Assembly (NCBI GenBank): GCA_000733355.1
Contig: JNVV01000041.1
Span: forward strand, 92,963-156,962
DNA length: 64,000 nt
Direction of reading: 5' to 3'
DNA from: Falciphora oryzae
Taxonomy: Eukaryota > Ascomycota > Sordariomycetes > Magnaporthales > Magnaporthaceae
Shown here: piece after piece, positions 21,955 through 34,277 of the stretch
How the letters are laid out: each line of letters opens with the position of its first letter
How positions within the stretch are numbered: position 1 is the stretch's first letter
Program-made: the position numbers and the translations under genes
Notes under the pieces: model-generated
Database searches by the model: none
Told to the model about the DNA's origin: nothing
What the model saw: only the letters and a program-made list of their open reading frames with translations

Positions 21955-24900
21955 CTACTGGTGCTGCCCGTTTGGACTCGCCGTCGCCTGCCAGTTGTTC
22001 GGCGGGCTGAAGCCCGACAGGTCCCTCTCCAGCATGCCCATCATGGACAGGTTACCCGAAAACCAGTCGCCCAGCTGCGCGTTGTGGAACATTTCCATGC
22101 CACCAGCCGCCCCCGCGGGCATCTGCCCTCCCGTGTTTACCGCACCCGCCACGTCGGCGGCGGTGCCGGGCACGCCGTTGGGCCCTGGCATGAAGCCCAA
22201 GTCGCGCAGGTACATGTCGAACTCCATCCCGACCGGGTACATTGTCTGGTCCTGCGTGGGCGCGCCACCCACGACCTGGCCGCCGGGTCCGCTGACTCCC
22301 ATCTGCGCCTGCGCTGCTGCCGCCGCCTTCTTGGTCTCCAGGTACATGTTAGCCACGTTGGAGAGCGCGTTGCAGAGGCGGTGCAGCTTGCTGATGGGAT
22401 CCGAGACCTCGCGCAGCCCCTCGAGCCCAGCGGTGAAGCTGTGCAGACGGCCCAGGTCCGCCAGATCCGCCGTCTCGATGACGTGGCAGAAGAGGACAAT
22501 AAAGGGGATAAAAGGAGCATATAGGATGGTCCTAAGTGGAGAGGAAAAACAGAGGTTTGCGTTAGTATTTCCATTCGAACGAGGAAGAGACAGTGGTCAA
22601 CATACCAGTGCACATAAGCAGCCGCCAAGTCCTTGCTCTCGGCCATCATGTGCATGCAGACCTGGTGGGCCGCCATGGACTCCCGGGCGGCGTCGATGCA
22701 CTCGAAGCTGAAGGTGCTGGAGACGCTGCGGCCGTGGCCGGCAGGGACGCTGCCGCCCGGCCCCAGGGGCACGGGGACGTCGGGCGGGATGGCACGGTAG
22801 CAGAGGGCGATGGAGCTCAGGAACGAGACGTCGTCGGACTTGGTCAGCATGTCGACGAGGTTGGACTCGAAACGGGCCCTGCCCGGGTCGGGCTTGTCCT
22901 CGTTCCGCATGGTGGGCACCAGGATGCGCAGATCGCGCAGCTCGGCGACCAGCTCGACGACGGTGCGGACGCGGGCGTCCATAGGCCGCTGCAGGGCCGC
23001 GGGGCTGTACAGCTCGTCGTAGATGCGGCCCTGCACGCGGGCGTGGCGGATCCACACGTTGAGCGTGTCGCGGTACTCGTCCCAGTCCTTCATGCGCCCG
23101 ATCTGCCACGGCACCGTGATGTCGTAGTCCTGGATCACCGACGGCCGGCCTAGCCGCAGCGCCAGGCCCTTGTCGAGCGTGTACGTGAACCAGAAGAGCA
23201 CCTGCCGCTTGGACTGCTCGAAGGAGCTGTCGCAGCTGCTGCCGCCGCCGCCGCCGCAAACAGAGCCCCTCGGCTTGTTTGGGTCCTGGGGCTGCGGCTG
23301 CTCCTGGCTCTCCGAGGGCGGCGGCGGGGCGCGGTGGTAGCCCATGGTCAGGCAGAGCTGGCTCGCGGCGCAGTTGAGCTGCCAGGCGAGCGAGGGCTTG
23401 GCGATCTCGACGGCGTAGCTGGAGCCGAGCAGCAGGGCCTCGACGTTCTCGCGCTTGGCGGGCTGGATCAGGTTGAAGTGGGCCAGGGCGGTCTCGAGGC
23501 TGTCGCGGCACATGGCCTCGTAGCGCTGGTAGTCGGCGGCCAGGGCCGGGTCGCGCGACTGCTCGGTGAAGGCGCGCTCCTGGAAGATGTAGAAGAGCCC
23601 GGCGACGGTGATGATGTAGCTCGCCTGCGAGTAGTCCTCGGTCGCAAAGTAGACTCGGCGGCAGTGCTCCGTGTACTCCTCGACGCCGATGAAGGAGCAC
23701 ATCAGCGTGAAGCTGACGGGCGTGTACTCTGGAGGCAAGGACAAGGGGTGGTTGGCCCGCGTTAGCCCCTCGGTCTTTTGCTGTGCTGCTGCCGCTGCTG
23801 CTGTTGTTGGAAGGTGAGGATGAGTAGGAGGCGGAGAGGCCACCCATGACGACAGGGTCGTCGTCGTGGACAGGGGCAGGCTGAGGTGACTGGAGAGGCG
23901 GCTTGTGTCACAGGGGCAAGGGGAGCAGTTGGAGGACGAGGACGAGCAGCCAGACGGCCCTCCTCCTCCCCCTCCACCTGCCCGGGACTCAAAAGGAACG
24001 CTTGGGCACGAACGCGAGGAGGCATTGCCTTTGAGCTCCCTCAGGATGCCGACGACGACCCTGAGCGGCGGCATGGGCAGGTCCTTGAGGCCGCCTTTGG
24101 GCAGGGGCTTCTGGTTGGGGAAGCGGATGTCGGCCATGGTGGAGGTGCGGCGCTGCATGTGCACGATCTGCTGCAGCGACGTCAGGGCCGACGTCATGCT
24201 GGGGTCCAGGCTCGAGTCGAGCGAGGTGCGCCCGACGGCGTGGTGCAGGAACTCGGACGCGAACACGGTGTGCGCCGTGATGGACGACTCGCCCTCGAAC
24301 GGGGACTCGGCGTAGCCGTCGTCGTCGTCGTCGTCGCAGCATTCGCCGACGTCCTCCCCCGCGCCGCCGTTGTTGCCGCCGCAGCTGCTAGTCCCACACT
24401 CTTCGGCTAGAGACGGCGTCAGGTCGCGCGACTGGCACGAGGCGGGCGGCGTGGCGCGCACGTCGGTAAAGTCGGACGAGATGGCCGACGGCGCCACCCC
24501 GCCGGCCGCACCCTGGCCCTGCTGGATCAGGGCGGGGAGGCTGCGCAGGAGCTGCTCGATACGGCCCAGCCGCTCTTCGATCTGGTCGATCTTTCTCTCG
24601 CTGTGTGGCGTGTGGACCAACGGGAAGCCATGGTTAGTTGGAGCCTATGGGCCAGGCCAGCATGCACACACGGATGGGGATAGATGGATGGCATGCTGCA
24701 GGGGACTCCATCCCGCCCACCCGCTGGAGGAACCAGATCCCGCTGAACGAGTGGCGTGGTATTGAGGATTGGTTCAGCTCGGCTGATGACAAGTCTATTT
24801 GACAGGTCTCTTGGCAAGTAACCATAGCTGCTAACACTCACAGCAACCACGCCACACCCACATCCACTTCGGGCAAGGGGTGATGGTCTCGGCAGCGGGG

Positions 24901-25589
24901 ATGGGATGGGGCCTCTGCTCGCTAGCACGAACCCGGCAGCCCGGGCGCCCCGGCGTCCGAAAAGCTTGAAAAGGGGCGGGAGGGAATCCCGGGGAAGGGG
25001 CAGAGCGGACTGCGAAAAGGAAAAAAAAACCACCGGGGACTTACTACTGGGTGGATATCAGGACTCTCTGGCGTGGCTCCTTGGGCCGCTGGCCGATGCC
25101 GGTCGACGAGCATTGCCGCCTGGCTGTCGTGCAGTTGGAGCATGGCGTGGCCTTGTCACACCGGATCTGGACGGCGCCGGGCCGGGGGACGTTTCCCGTA
25201 GATTGTGTGAGCCCCGAGCCGCCCGCCCACCATCAAGCTTTTATGTTTACAGCCGGGAACACAGCCGCAGAGCAACGTGAGTGTACGCACCTTTCTGACT
25301 CGGCATTGGTCGCACTGAGCATGTCAAGAAATGTCCGATGCCGTCAGTTCCCGTCTGTCTGTTTCCAAAATGTTCCTGTACCTCGCGCTCCGCAGCCACC
25401 GAGCCAAGCCCTCATTCGTCGGGGCCCGAAGAGAAACATCCGAGGCTGGGCGGTGGCGTTCCGGGAAGCTGCATGCACCACCACGCATATGGGGAACGGA
25501 GTTCTCTTCTTGGTCAAGATCAGCCTTACCGCGCGCCGGAGAGAGCCATCCCCGTCGTCACCCATGTCTTTTGCAGGCGATGTGTCCAT
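21955..25589 (-). CDS. Zn2Cys6 transcription activator (fungal_trans)
   Basis: A 925-residue regulator in five exons: 25589-25530, 25314-25291, 25166-25045, 24600-22606 and 22531-21955. All donors (GTAAGG, GTGCGT, GTAAGT, GTATGT) and acceptors (CAG/TAG) are canonical and all phases agree. The binuclear cluster C21-x2-C24-x6-C31-x5-C37-x2-C40-x6-C47 spans exons 2 and 3; exon 2 is a 24-nt microexon coding CDQCRVRK. The linker and coiled coil (RQRVLISTQYERKIDQIEER) follow directly. The fungal_trans domain covers about residues 340-760 (RRVYFATEDYS, LAWQLNCAASQLCLTMGYHR, LFWFTYTLDKGLALRLGRPS). The C-terminus is Gly/Ala/Met-rich. A low-complexity stretch around 24040-23745 may be an insertion or an unrecognised intron. 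The N-terminus is reminiscent of CLR-1-type cellulose regulators from memory, but the target genes are unknown. Confidence 0.85.
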
Positions 25590-28253
25590 CGTCTGACGGT
25601 GTGGCCGGGCTGGATGAGAGGAAGATTGGGAGACCAAAAAGACAGAGAGAGGAGGGAGAGAAAAAAAAAATAATAGCAAAAATAAAAGAACAAGTGTTTG
25701 GAAGCGAGATGACGCGGCTAGATCAGGAGTAGAGATGGCGGTATAGGTGGGCTGAAGCTTGTTCCAAGAGCTACAACAAGTGAAGTCGTCCAGATAGAAT
25801 ATAAGATGGTTTTGGTCTCCAATCCGGTCAGAAATTTTCCGTCCCAATGGAAAGCTTGAAAGTCAACCAAGCACCGTCTACCAAGACACAGAAATCCCGC
25901 CATCCCAACACCAGGAGAGAGAGAGAGGGACATCCCCCAGCCAGGCCAGAGGAGAGAGCATGCTCGGCGAGGTTGGAGGGGACGGCGTAGCATCTTCGGC
26001 CTCGGCTTCCGCGGAGGGGCGGGGCGTGTCATGTTTCGGGAGCTCCAGACCAGCCGGGGTCAACGCTGAGCTCAGCTAGGCATTGGCCAATCAGGGCAGA
26101 AGAAACAGCTTGGTCAGGCAGGAGACCGTCGTGAAGCAAACAAACACGTGCGATGCGACGGAGACGAGAGAGAGTCATGCCCCTGGTCGGATTGCCAACA
26201 GAGTGCCGACGGCGGCGGAGGGGGATTGCGTGTGCAAATGCGACGGTGTCGTGGCTTGGAGAAATGAGCGTGCGGCTTCAATGTCGCCCAATTGCCTGAT
26301 CGGGGTTGTGTGATGCGGTCGACGAGATGGGGGCTTTTGACCGCAACTGCAAGACACCAACAAAAATACTGGGAGCGGTCCCGGGAAAAGGGAGCGTGTT
26401 CGAGTCGGCCCCGATCGACGCCACGACGTGTTTAATTTGCCGTCACGAACCAAGAAAGGAGACAAAAAGGAGGGCAAAAAGGAGTAAACAAAACGGGCTG
26501 AAACGCGGAAACCTGTCAGGCGTCGCGGCGCCTTGGTCAACTCGACTCGGCCTGATCCGACGGCAGTTGGCAATTGGGAGAACAATAAATCTCGATGTTG
26601 GTTGGGCGCTATCTTGACGACCGATCAAGCATTTTCCCATTTATCACAAGATGTAGAGGACGGCCTGTGTCGTCCTGGTCTCGAAACGCCCAGTCCAGCC
26701 TTGGCTACAGCGACCGGCATCAAGAAACAATCGGTGCCGACACGAGGGCGCCAGCATCCGAAGGACGGCTCCATGGTTCAGATCGGGCATCGCTGCCGGA
26801 GCAAGCCACGTCCACAAACTTACCGCCCTTTCCTGCCGTTCACGGCCCCGAGCCAATGGCGAACAAAAACACTACGCCTCATCACCTCGTCCACGCCAAG
26901 CAAAGCCCCGCTGCAGCAAGGCTACGCTGCACGTTTCTTTCAAAGCCGCGCGCATCAAGACGGACGCCTGACCATGCCTTCTGCACCTAACTAGCACGAC
27001 CTGCACGCCGAGACGGGTACGCACAGGCCGACAGCAGGGCAGCGCGTCTCGACGGAGCAGTCTGGAACTCTGGCTAGACGCGCCGTGGCAAGTCGTCAGT
27101 CCCCTCAGTGGCCAGTCCTGGAGCCCGTCTTCTGGACGGCGGGGCTCGCGGCGGTTCGCCCGCCATGCGGAGAGGGATTGGCCAGAGTGAGAGGAGGAAA
27201 CAAAAAGCATGCATGTCAATGCAGGATTCTTGCTAGTGCGCAGTGATGAGGTTGATGGTGGGACAAAGAAGTGGAATGTGCCGCTTCTGCCTGGCCGTCG
27301 TCGGGGTAAGGCTGAAAGCTGGCTAGCCTCGGCGCAAGTTTCTGGCTCTGCTACAGTCGCCGGACGACTCACACCCGCCAGGAGCGGCTCCTCGTTTGTT
27401 TCCCCTGTCGCACAAGGATGAGGCCGGGGATGCGTGAATGCGTGTCACGCCCGACGGCTGTCTGCACACACGACCAGGGCCGGTTGGCCCGACGTGAATA
27501 TGGGGTCGACTGTAGGGAAAGACTAGCTCGGCCTCCTATAGGGCAGCATATATGCCGGGCAACAGTAGCGACGCAGCAAGTGAGTACCTGTGCAGCACAA
27601 CATGGCGACGAGACACAGGCGTCCCCAGTAGGCGCATACAACACGGCGCAGGCCCAGCCGGCCGGTGAATCACCAGCGACAAGTGGATATCAACGGTCCG
27701 GAGCTTGATAATCCTCGAGCACCGCCCCTGGTCAACAGGTTGGACAACATGCCTGGTGTTTTCTCAATGCCGTGCCCGCCCGCCTTTCTCGCCCACCACG
27801 AACGAGCACTCTCCTCCTAAGAGCATCCGCCTCACAGCTGATGGATGGCCCAGGAACGACGAGAGAAGTGTTTCGGAAAGGAGGATGAGGGGAAACGACG
27901 CTCCGCCAAACCCCACCATCAGCTGGAGGGGCACAGGTCGGCCTAGCGCCGTGTTGCTGCCCATGCTGCTGTGCCTTGCCTTGCCTTTTGTTGATATAAT
28001 GGCGGCCAGCTATTCTGCTGCCCAGGAATCCAGGCGTTCAGCCAGCGCGTCCAGACGGGGCGCAGGGCAGGAAATTGATCAACTGTACCGCTTGTCCGAC
28101 TGCACGGCTGGGAGGTGTCCCTGCTACTGTGTGGAGAGTGGAAGATTGTAGAAGATTGCCCATTATGCGAGCGACTGGTGATGTGCCCAAGACGGTGATA
28201 TTCCAACCCCTGTGTGGGTGATGCAAATTTCTCTGTGCGGGTTCTGCATGCTG

Positions 28254-28292
28254 CATGCTTGGATGTCGACTCTAGAGGACTTTTGGGTACCT
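28254..28292. other. String matching a cloning polylinker in layout
   Basis: GCATGC, six bases, GTCGACTCTAGAGGA, five bases, GGGTACC. This is the order and exact spacing of the SphI, SalI-XbaI and KpnI part of the pUC/M13 polylinker as I recall it, with the PstI and BamHI/SmaI positions different (TTGGAT and CTTTT). Confidence 0.5.
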
Positions 28293-28810
28293 GCACTGCC
28301 CGGGACCGCTTGGTCTCTATCGGCTGGAGATGGGACATGGAGTGACATCCGGCGACGGCTTCCAAGATCCCCACGAGCAACGGCGGGTGCGGCGCGCCCT
28401 TCCTAGCGCTCGCTACGAAGCACCTAGTCACCTACATATCAGGTACCGACGGGACGGTCGACACACGAATGCTGGCAGTTCGTGCCGCCAGCGTGCCTCG
28501 AGCGTACTGTGCTACTACGTAGGCAAGTCCAAGTTGACGCCCACCGCCATTCTAATCGGGCGGCTGCATTTCCGATCGGGAGGCTGCAGCTGTTCTGGCT
28601 GCTGGCCATGCATTTTATATGCGTCTCGCTGCTGGCGGCCGACCTGTAATCTGGGGCATCGCTGCTCGCGTCGCGATGTGTGTCCTGTGTGTTAATGCCC
28701 AACTGTGGGGTTCGGGTGCGCAGGAGGGCTCGCCATCGAGGAAACGTGCGGCGGCGGTGGTGATGGCGGGGCGCCGCCATGAACCGGCCGGGCGGCAAGC
28801 GGGCATTGGG

Positions 28811-28834
28811 GAGAGAGAGAGAGAGAGAGAGAGA
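28811..28834. repeat. (GA)12 microsatellite
   Basis: Twelve perfect GA dinucleotides in the gene-free region. Confidence 0.95.
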
Positions 28835-31800
28835 CGGACACGAACGCTTATCTGAACCGGCTCAATCGGAGCAGACACCACGTGCGCGCGATTGATGCTC
28901 CTGTCTCAAGCAACCTGTCCACGAGGGCTGCAAAGGTGATCATGCCAAACACACCCGAGACCGCGGAGCGTGGGGTGTTGGGGGCGCCGACGGCCATCGA
29001 GGGCAGTCAGGTGGGTGCCGTCTGGGATGCCCTCGCCATCCGGCGCCATCATCCCCCGCCATCAATGCGGAGGAGGAGAACGTCTGGGCACCCGCCAAGA
29101 AAATCGAGGGGTAGCGGCAGCACACACTTGATGAATGGGCAGAAGCGCCGATGGCAAGCGCCGAGAGGTTTGCGTTGATGCCGAAGTGGGCTGCGGGTGC
29201 GGCGCGTGTTCAACTGTGAACTGTGATGAAAGCTCAATGAGAGCCTGAAGTTCCAACTGCCCCGACAACGCCCAACTTGGAACTCTGCTGTGCCGTTGAT
29301 GGACACACCAGTGCCCCTCCATTGGAAAGCACAGCAACAGCCAACCCCACCAACAAACTTCATTCCTCCGCCGGCGAACGGCTACCTGCATTGATGGCAG
29401 CAGGTTGTCGAGGCGGTTCGACTGCCACACGACGACAGACAGCCATCCACAGCCGGATAGGTGCGAGAGGTTACGCGGCTGGCCGGCCATGATCGCTTTT
29501 GCAGCTTGGGGGAGTCACATCGTCAAGTCACAAAGGTCCACGTCTTGAACCCCGGCCACCCTTCGTGGGAAGATGGAAGAAGCATGGCGAATCCGCAATT
29601 GAATTCCATTGCATGACCCAGCCGCGCTCTCTCTCCCCACCCCTTGCAAGCCCAACATGAAGGGCCAGGGGGCCAGGCTGCATGCAACCTGCCTTTCCTG
29701 TCCACATGCCGTTGTCCTGCGAGGGGCTTGAGGGGACGGGCTGCTCGCTGCTTGGTTCCGCATTGCCCAGTCCCTGGAAACGGAGCCAGGGCAGGCTCAA
29801 GCTTTTGCCTTGCCAATTGGAAACCGGAAGATGCGGCCAGGCCCTGGAGGGCGATCAGTGCGGTGCGACCGGGGGAAGGCAGGCCGCTTTATCCCGACAG
29901 CATCCCACAAAGGGAACAATCGAAGATGGTGATAAGGGATTGAAGTGGGTGAATGTCTCACTCAGTTCCTCTCTGCTCGGGGACGCTGGAGGCCTGGCTG
30001 ACCGACAGGCTGGGGCAAGACGTTCCGTCGGTTCCGTCCAGGACTCGGTCCACACACCCATTGCCTTTTGCTATTTGCTATCGACAGTTCGTCCGAGGCC
30101 GAAAGCGAATCTGACACCTCTGTCTGGCAACAGGTGTGGGCATGGCGTATTCCTCCTAAATCCGCTTATTCCGAACGGTGGCGGGCAGTGCACATAGTTT
30201 TGGAATCACGCTCGAACTCTGCTCCCGACGAAGCCGCGCCCGCTGCCCATCGGTGACAACGACAATGATGGAATCATCGGGCCAGGGCCTCCGGGAAGGC
30301 TGCGCGTGCCGCGTGTGCGTCGATATCCGAGATGTTCTGGCCGCGAAGCTGGAGGCAACCTGGCTGGAGGTACCTCTCTCCGTGCCCACACGGAGTACAC
30401 GCGCGGATTGGAACGGTGGGGGAAGTGGAGGGGGCCGGCTCCACCCCTTCAGGCTCGGGACTTTATCGATAAAACCCCGTCAACGCTAGGCCTGAACAGG
30501 GACGGCAAAGTGTTTCGGCTTGACGCGGCGCCGTGCCAATGCCATCATCTGATTTGTCTGCCCACCACTCTTGTCACCCGTCGCGCGCGGAAGAAAAAAC
30601 TGGGAGGATCATGATGGATGTGTTGACACCCATGGGAAGCCAGCTCACTCGCATTGGAAATACCCAACAATTATGATAACAGTCGCCGTCTAAGATGACT
30701 CACAAACACGTGCCAGGACGGTCAATGCCTTGGTTTCATGGTGAAGCCTATCCATGGTCAGGTCGATTGGTCAATTCCCCTCAATTGACTCCCAGGCCGC
30801 CCCTCCAGGTTGGCGACGACGCGTAACCGCTTTGCGGCCTTGTCCTCCTGCCTGTCCTGCCTGTCCCTCACAGCCGACGCCGCCGCCCAAAAGACCAACC
30901 CTCCATGTTCGTCCCAAGGTGCCCGATGATGCCGGGACTTGGAATTCTACGAGAATGGTGGGAAAAAAAAAAAAAAAAAAGAAAGATCACGGCGGCCGGA
31001 GCTGGCGATTGGGTTCAATGGCTCGTCTTTTAGGCTTTGGTACCTGCTCAAGATTGCTGCGCTGCCCGTTTTTCCCATACCTCGACTGTGCTGCTGCCGC
31101 TTGCGACTTGCAGCGTTCCGTTTCGGCCATTGAAGGCACCACAGGGGCTCAGGTGCGCGCTGGTGCAGTTCCTACGCTGGTGTACTCAACCAGAACATGG
31201 ACTCAGCTGCGCCGCCGCCTTTCCTCTCTCTTCTCCCCCAGGAACATGGCATGGCCTGCTACTTCCATCCAGGCAATAATCCACTTACAAGTGCAGCAGC
31301 ACGAGCCAAAAGTGCACAAACAAACTCCATGTCCCCCCAGCTCCCACATCATCCTACCCGCATTCGGGACTTTCCCCTCCTCACGTTAGCTCTGGCCAGC
31401 AATGGCCCAGTCAGCCCCTCCACACCCTTCAGCACCAAATACGGTCCCAAGTTCCTCGATTGGTCCTCTTGACCGGACGGAGGACCTGGTCACCCGATCA
31501 CCGTAATCGGCCCAGGCGGAAGTTTGCGAGAAGGAAATACTGCGGGCAAAAGGGAAAGTGAGATGAATTGGTTTCTTTTTTTGGGCTGCAATGCTGACCG
31601 CCGTCCGTCAACATCAATGGAAACAATCTCTGTGTAAGTGTCTGGCAGTCTGGGGCAGAGAGATGGCAAGTGGGACCTGGGCCGATCCTGCCAAATCAGG
31701 TTGCTTCCCCTTTGCGCTTCCTGCGGGACAGGCTGGACATGCGCTGGAGATGCGGGCGGTACGTGGACGCCAACCACGCCGTCGTTGGTCTCCAGTGCCA

Positions 31801-33379
31801 GCGCCACTGGTCGACGCTTGTGCCTGGCCAGCCTCAGGCGCCCGGGGCCGATGAAACCCCAGATTCATCGATTGCGAGACCACCTGCGCCCGGCCTAGCT
31901 GGGTGTTGTGTTTTGAACGGGCAGTGGCCATTCACTTGCTCTCGATGAGCCGCCTTGCCCCCGTCCGGCCACTTCACGCCGTCATGAGAAGACTTCAATT
32001 GCATTGACGGTCCTGGCATTGACCTCCAATTCCACCTGGACAACAAATAATGGCCTCCCCAACCGCCAACGACGCGCAGCAAAAGTGGGAAGCGCCAGCA
32101 CCCAGCACCGACAAGCAACGCCCACGCACCCACGCACGTCGGTTTGTTCCATCTCTGGTGTCCCGTCTCTGGTGTCCCGTCTCTGGACCTGCTGGCCCTG
32201 TCTGATGGGGTCAGTGACCACGCAGGGACGTGACATGGGCTGTGGAGCCAAGATGCGCGGTATGACTGGATTGGCTGGATCTGGAAGTGCAGGGAGGGTG
32301 GCATTTCGGCTGTGACTCTTTCTTCTTTCGCATCCCCACACGCCACCTTTTTTGGGTTGGAAGCCTGGTGTGCCAACCTTGGCTGGAGACGTCCCCTGTT
32401 CGGTCCCGCGCTGTTCAATGTTATCCACGTCGTCCGGGGCGTGACCGTAGCCGCCAATGGATGTTCCAGCCTGCCATCTTTTGCACGCGAGTTGTCGGTA
32501 CTTTCTTGCGTGCTGGCTGGTGTGGGGAGTACCCGGGGACGAGGTACCGAACTGGACCTTGGACACCGCTCCAAATTACGCGAGCCAGCAATCCCAGAAT
32601 CTGGGCTGGTCTGCCTGACCTTGGCGGTCAATAACTCGATATCAACAGTGTGGAGGACAGACAGCGCCCGATGCGCCCTCCAGCATTGACCATTGACTTG
32701 CTCTGGACAGGCAAGCAGAGCAGCAGACTGCGCTCCCTCTGGTACAAGGAATCCAAGCCGCCAGGAGGAGCAAAATAACCACAGCCAACACCCGTGCTGA
32801 AATCAAGTGAGACATGGGCTGGCCATGTGCACATGCCTGCGCCCTCGCTCCAGCGACGGGGGTGTGTGAGTGCAACAGGCCGATTGGCACTAGCACACCA
32901 GGCTTGGCTCGATACGGCGAGCGGTAGGTACGGAATGATACATACAGTGTGCGAGGGTGTGAGTGACCTGCGCCTCTCCGCCGCCGTGATGAGAATAGCG
33001 TGCACAGTCAAGGTACCTTGGCTGCCGGTACATGCTGGTTGCTCATGCCCGCTGCCGGGTTGCCTGGCTCCCCTACCATCTACCCGGCTCCGCTACCTCG
33101 GTGTAGGTACATGGGCAGGACAGGACCGTAGGGGTTTGACTTTCAGGTTGGGTCGGTTGGGTTGGGCTGGCTGGCTGGCTGTCTATCTGTCTGCCTCGGC
33201 CTGCTGCCCGCCAGTCCTCCTCATTGTCACTCCGCTGAGCGCCGCCTGGGCTACAGTCTCGCAGTCACCCAAAGTCGCGGGGCAGTCTGTCATTTGTCAC
33301 TGCACGCTGTGTGTGTCGCCATAACTTTGGCAGGCCACGCTCACACGCACGTCGTCCACCACCGTCCACGCCCCATCCA

Positions 33380-33560
33380 TCCTGCTCGCTCGCTCTTCTT
33401 GCCTTTCAGGCGCCCCATCTGCCTGCCCCCTCTCCTTGCCCTTCCGCCTCGCCTCTCTCTCTTTCTTTGTTATCCTTCCCTCTTGCCGCTGCTTCTTTTA
33501 TTCCTGCTTCTCTTCTTCCTTGTCCATCCACAGATTATTGTCGCTTTTTTTTTTTTTCGC
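33380..33560 (+). promoter_or_regulatory. Pyrimidine-rich promoter/leader tract of SWIRM gene
   Basis: About 180 bp dominated by C and T (for example CTCGCCTCTCTCTCTTTC) with an internal CTTTCAG, ending in a T-run at 33546. Such tracts commonly precede transcription starts in filamentous ascomycetes. The ATG is about 720 bp downstream, so the leader is long or contains an intron. Confidence 0.4.
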
Positions 33561-34277
33561 CGCTCGATTGCGGCCGCTCTTGCACGCAGATTCGATTTGC
33601 CCCAGTCAAGTCAATTGCGTGGACTAACCCGCCCGCCGCTTTCGCCACACCCAGTCTTCCATGCACTTCTGAGGCGGACCGTCTCGCCTTCCCCACGCTG
33701 ACAAAAGAGCAGACGGCGCCAAGGCAACCCCTGCTGCCCAACCGTATTACATCCATCGGCCAGCGCCCGTCTATCTACAAGACCAACGCCATCGATTCTT
33801 TTCCCTTCATTGACCAGACACTGTCGCCCATTCCCGACTAAGCAGCTTGCTCAATTGACCTTCAGTCTCGTCAATTGCTGCCGCGCATTGGATATTCGCT
33901 GCCGTGCTCGTTCGCTGCGGCGCAAACGACTCGCTTGTTCTCTTCTCGCATCCCCAGCTTGGTCCGCGTCCGTCTTACAAAACCCAATTCGGCCAACCAC
34001 GCGCAAACACACACGCTACACGCTGTACTCGGCCAGAAAGCCCCCTGGCCAGCACCACTCATCTGCATCGGCGCCGGCGATCGCAAAACGATTGCACGCG
34101 ACCCAGCGGCCTGCCGTCTTGCCTCAGGTCCAACTAAAAACAGGGCCACCTCCGATATATCCATTGGCTCCGACCTGGAGGCTGCCTCGTCACCCCTGCA
34201 CTGTGCGGGTGCTGCCTGCGACGGCCCTCCTCCAGCCACGCCACCATATAAGTCAGCGTGATCCACCCCTCGCCAGC

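Larger units (their letters stand above)
25590..34277. other. 8.7-kb gene-free divergent intergenic region
   Basis: I find no reading frame here with protein-like composition, conserved motifs or splice structure. It separates the minus-strand Zn2Cys6 activator and the plus-strand SWIRM gene. Contents include a (GA)12 microsatellite at 28811-28834, an A-run near 30962, short direct repeats near 32151-32192, a polylinker-like string at 28254-28292 and a long pyrimidine-rich promoter or leader at about 33380-33560. Very long leaders and promoters of regulatory genes are the simplest explanation; non-coding RNA or decayed repeats are possible. Confidence 0.4.

Noticed and set aside
22137..24025. 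Alternative-frame readings opposite or within the Zn2Cys6 activator
   Set aside because: High-GC shadows; the activator frame carries the conserved motifs and splice structure.
26330..26420. tRNA-like GTTCGAGTC
   Set aside because: No A box or acceptor stem; part of gene-free sequence.
33810..34277. N-terminal extension of the SWIRM protein
   Set aside because: The frame is open but the sequence is Thr/Arg-rich leader-like and starts without a good ATG; 34278 has a better context.
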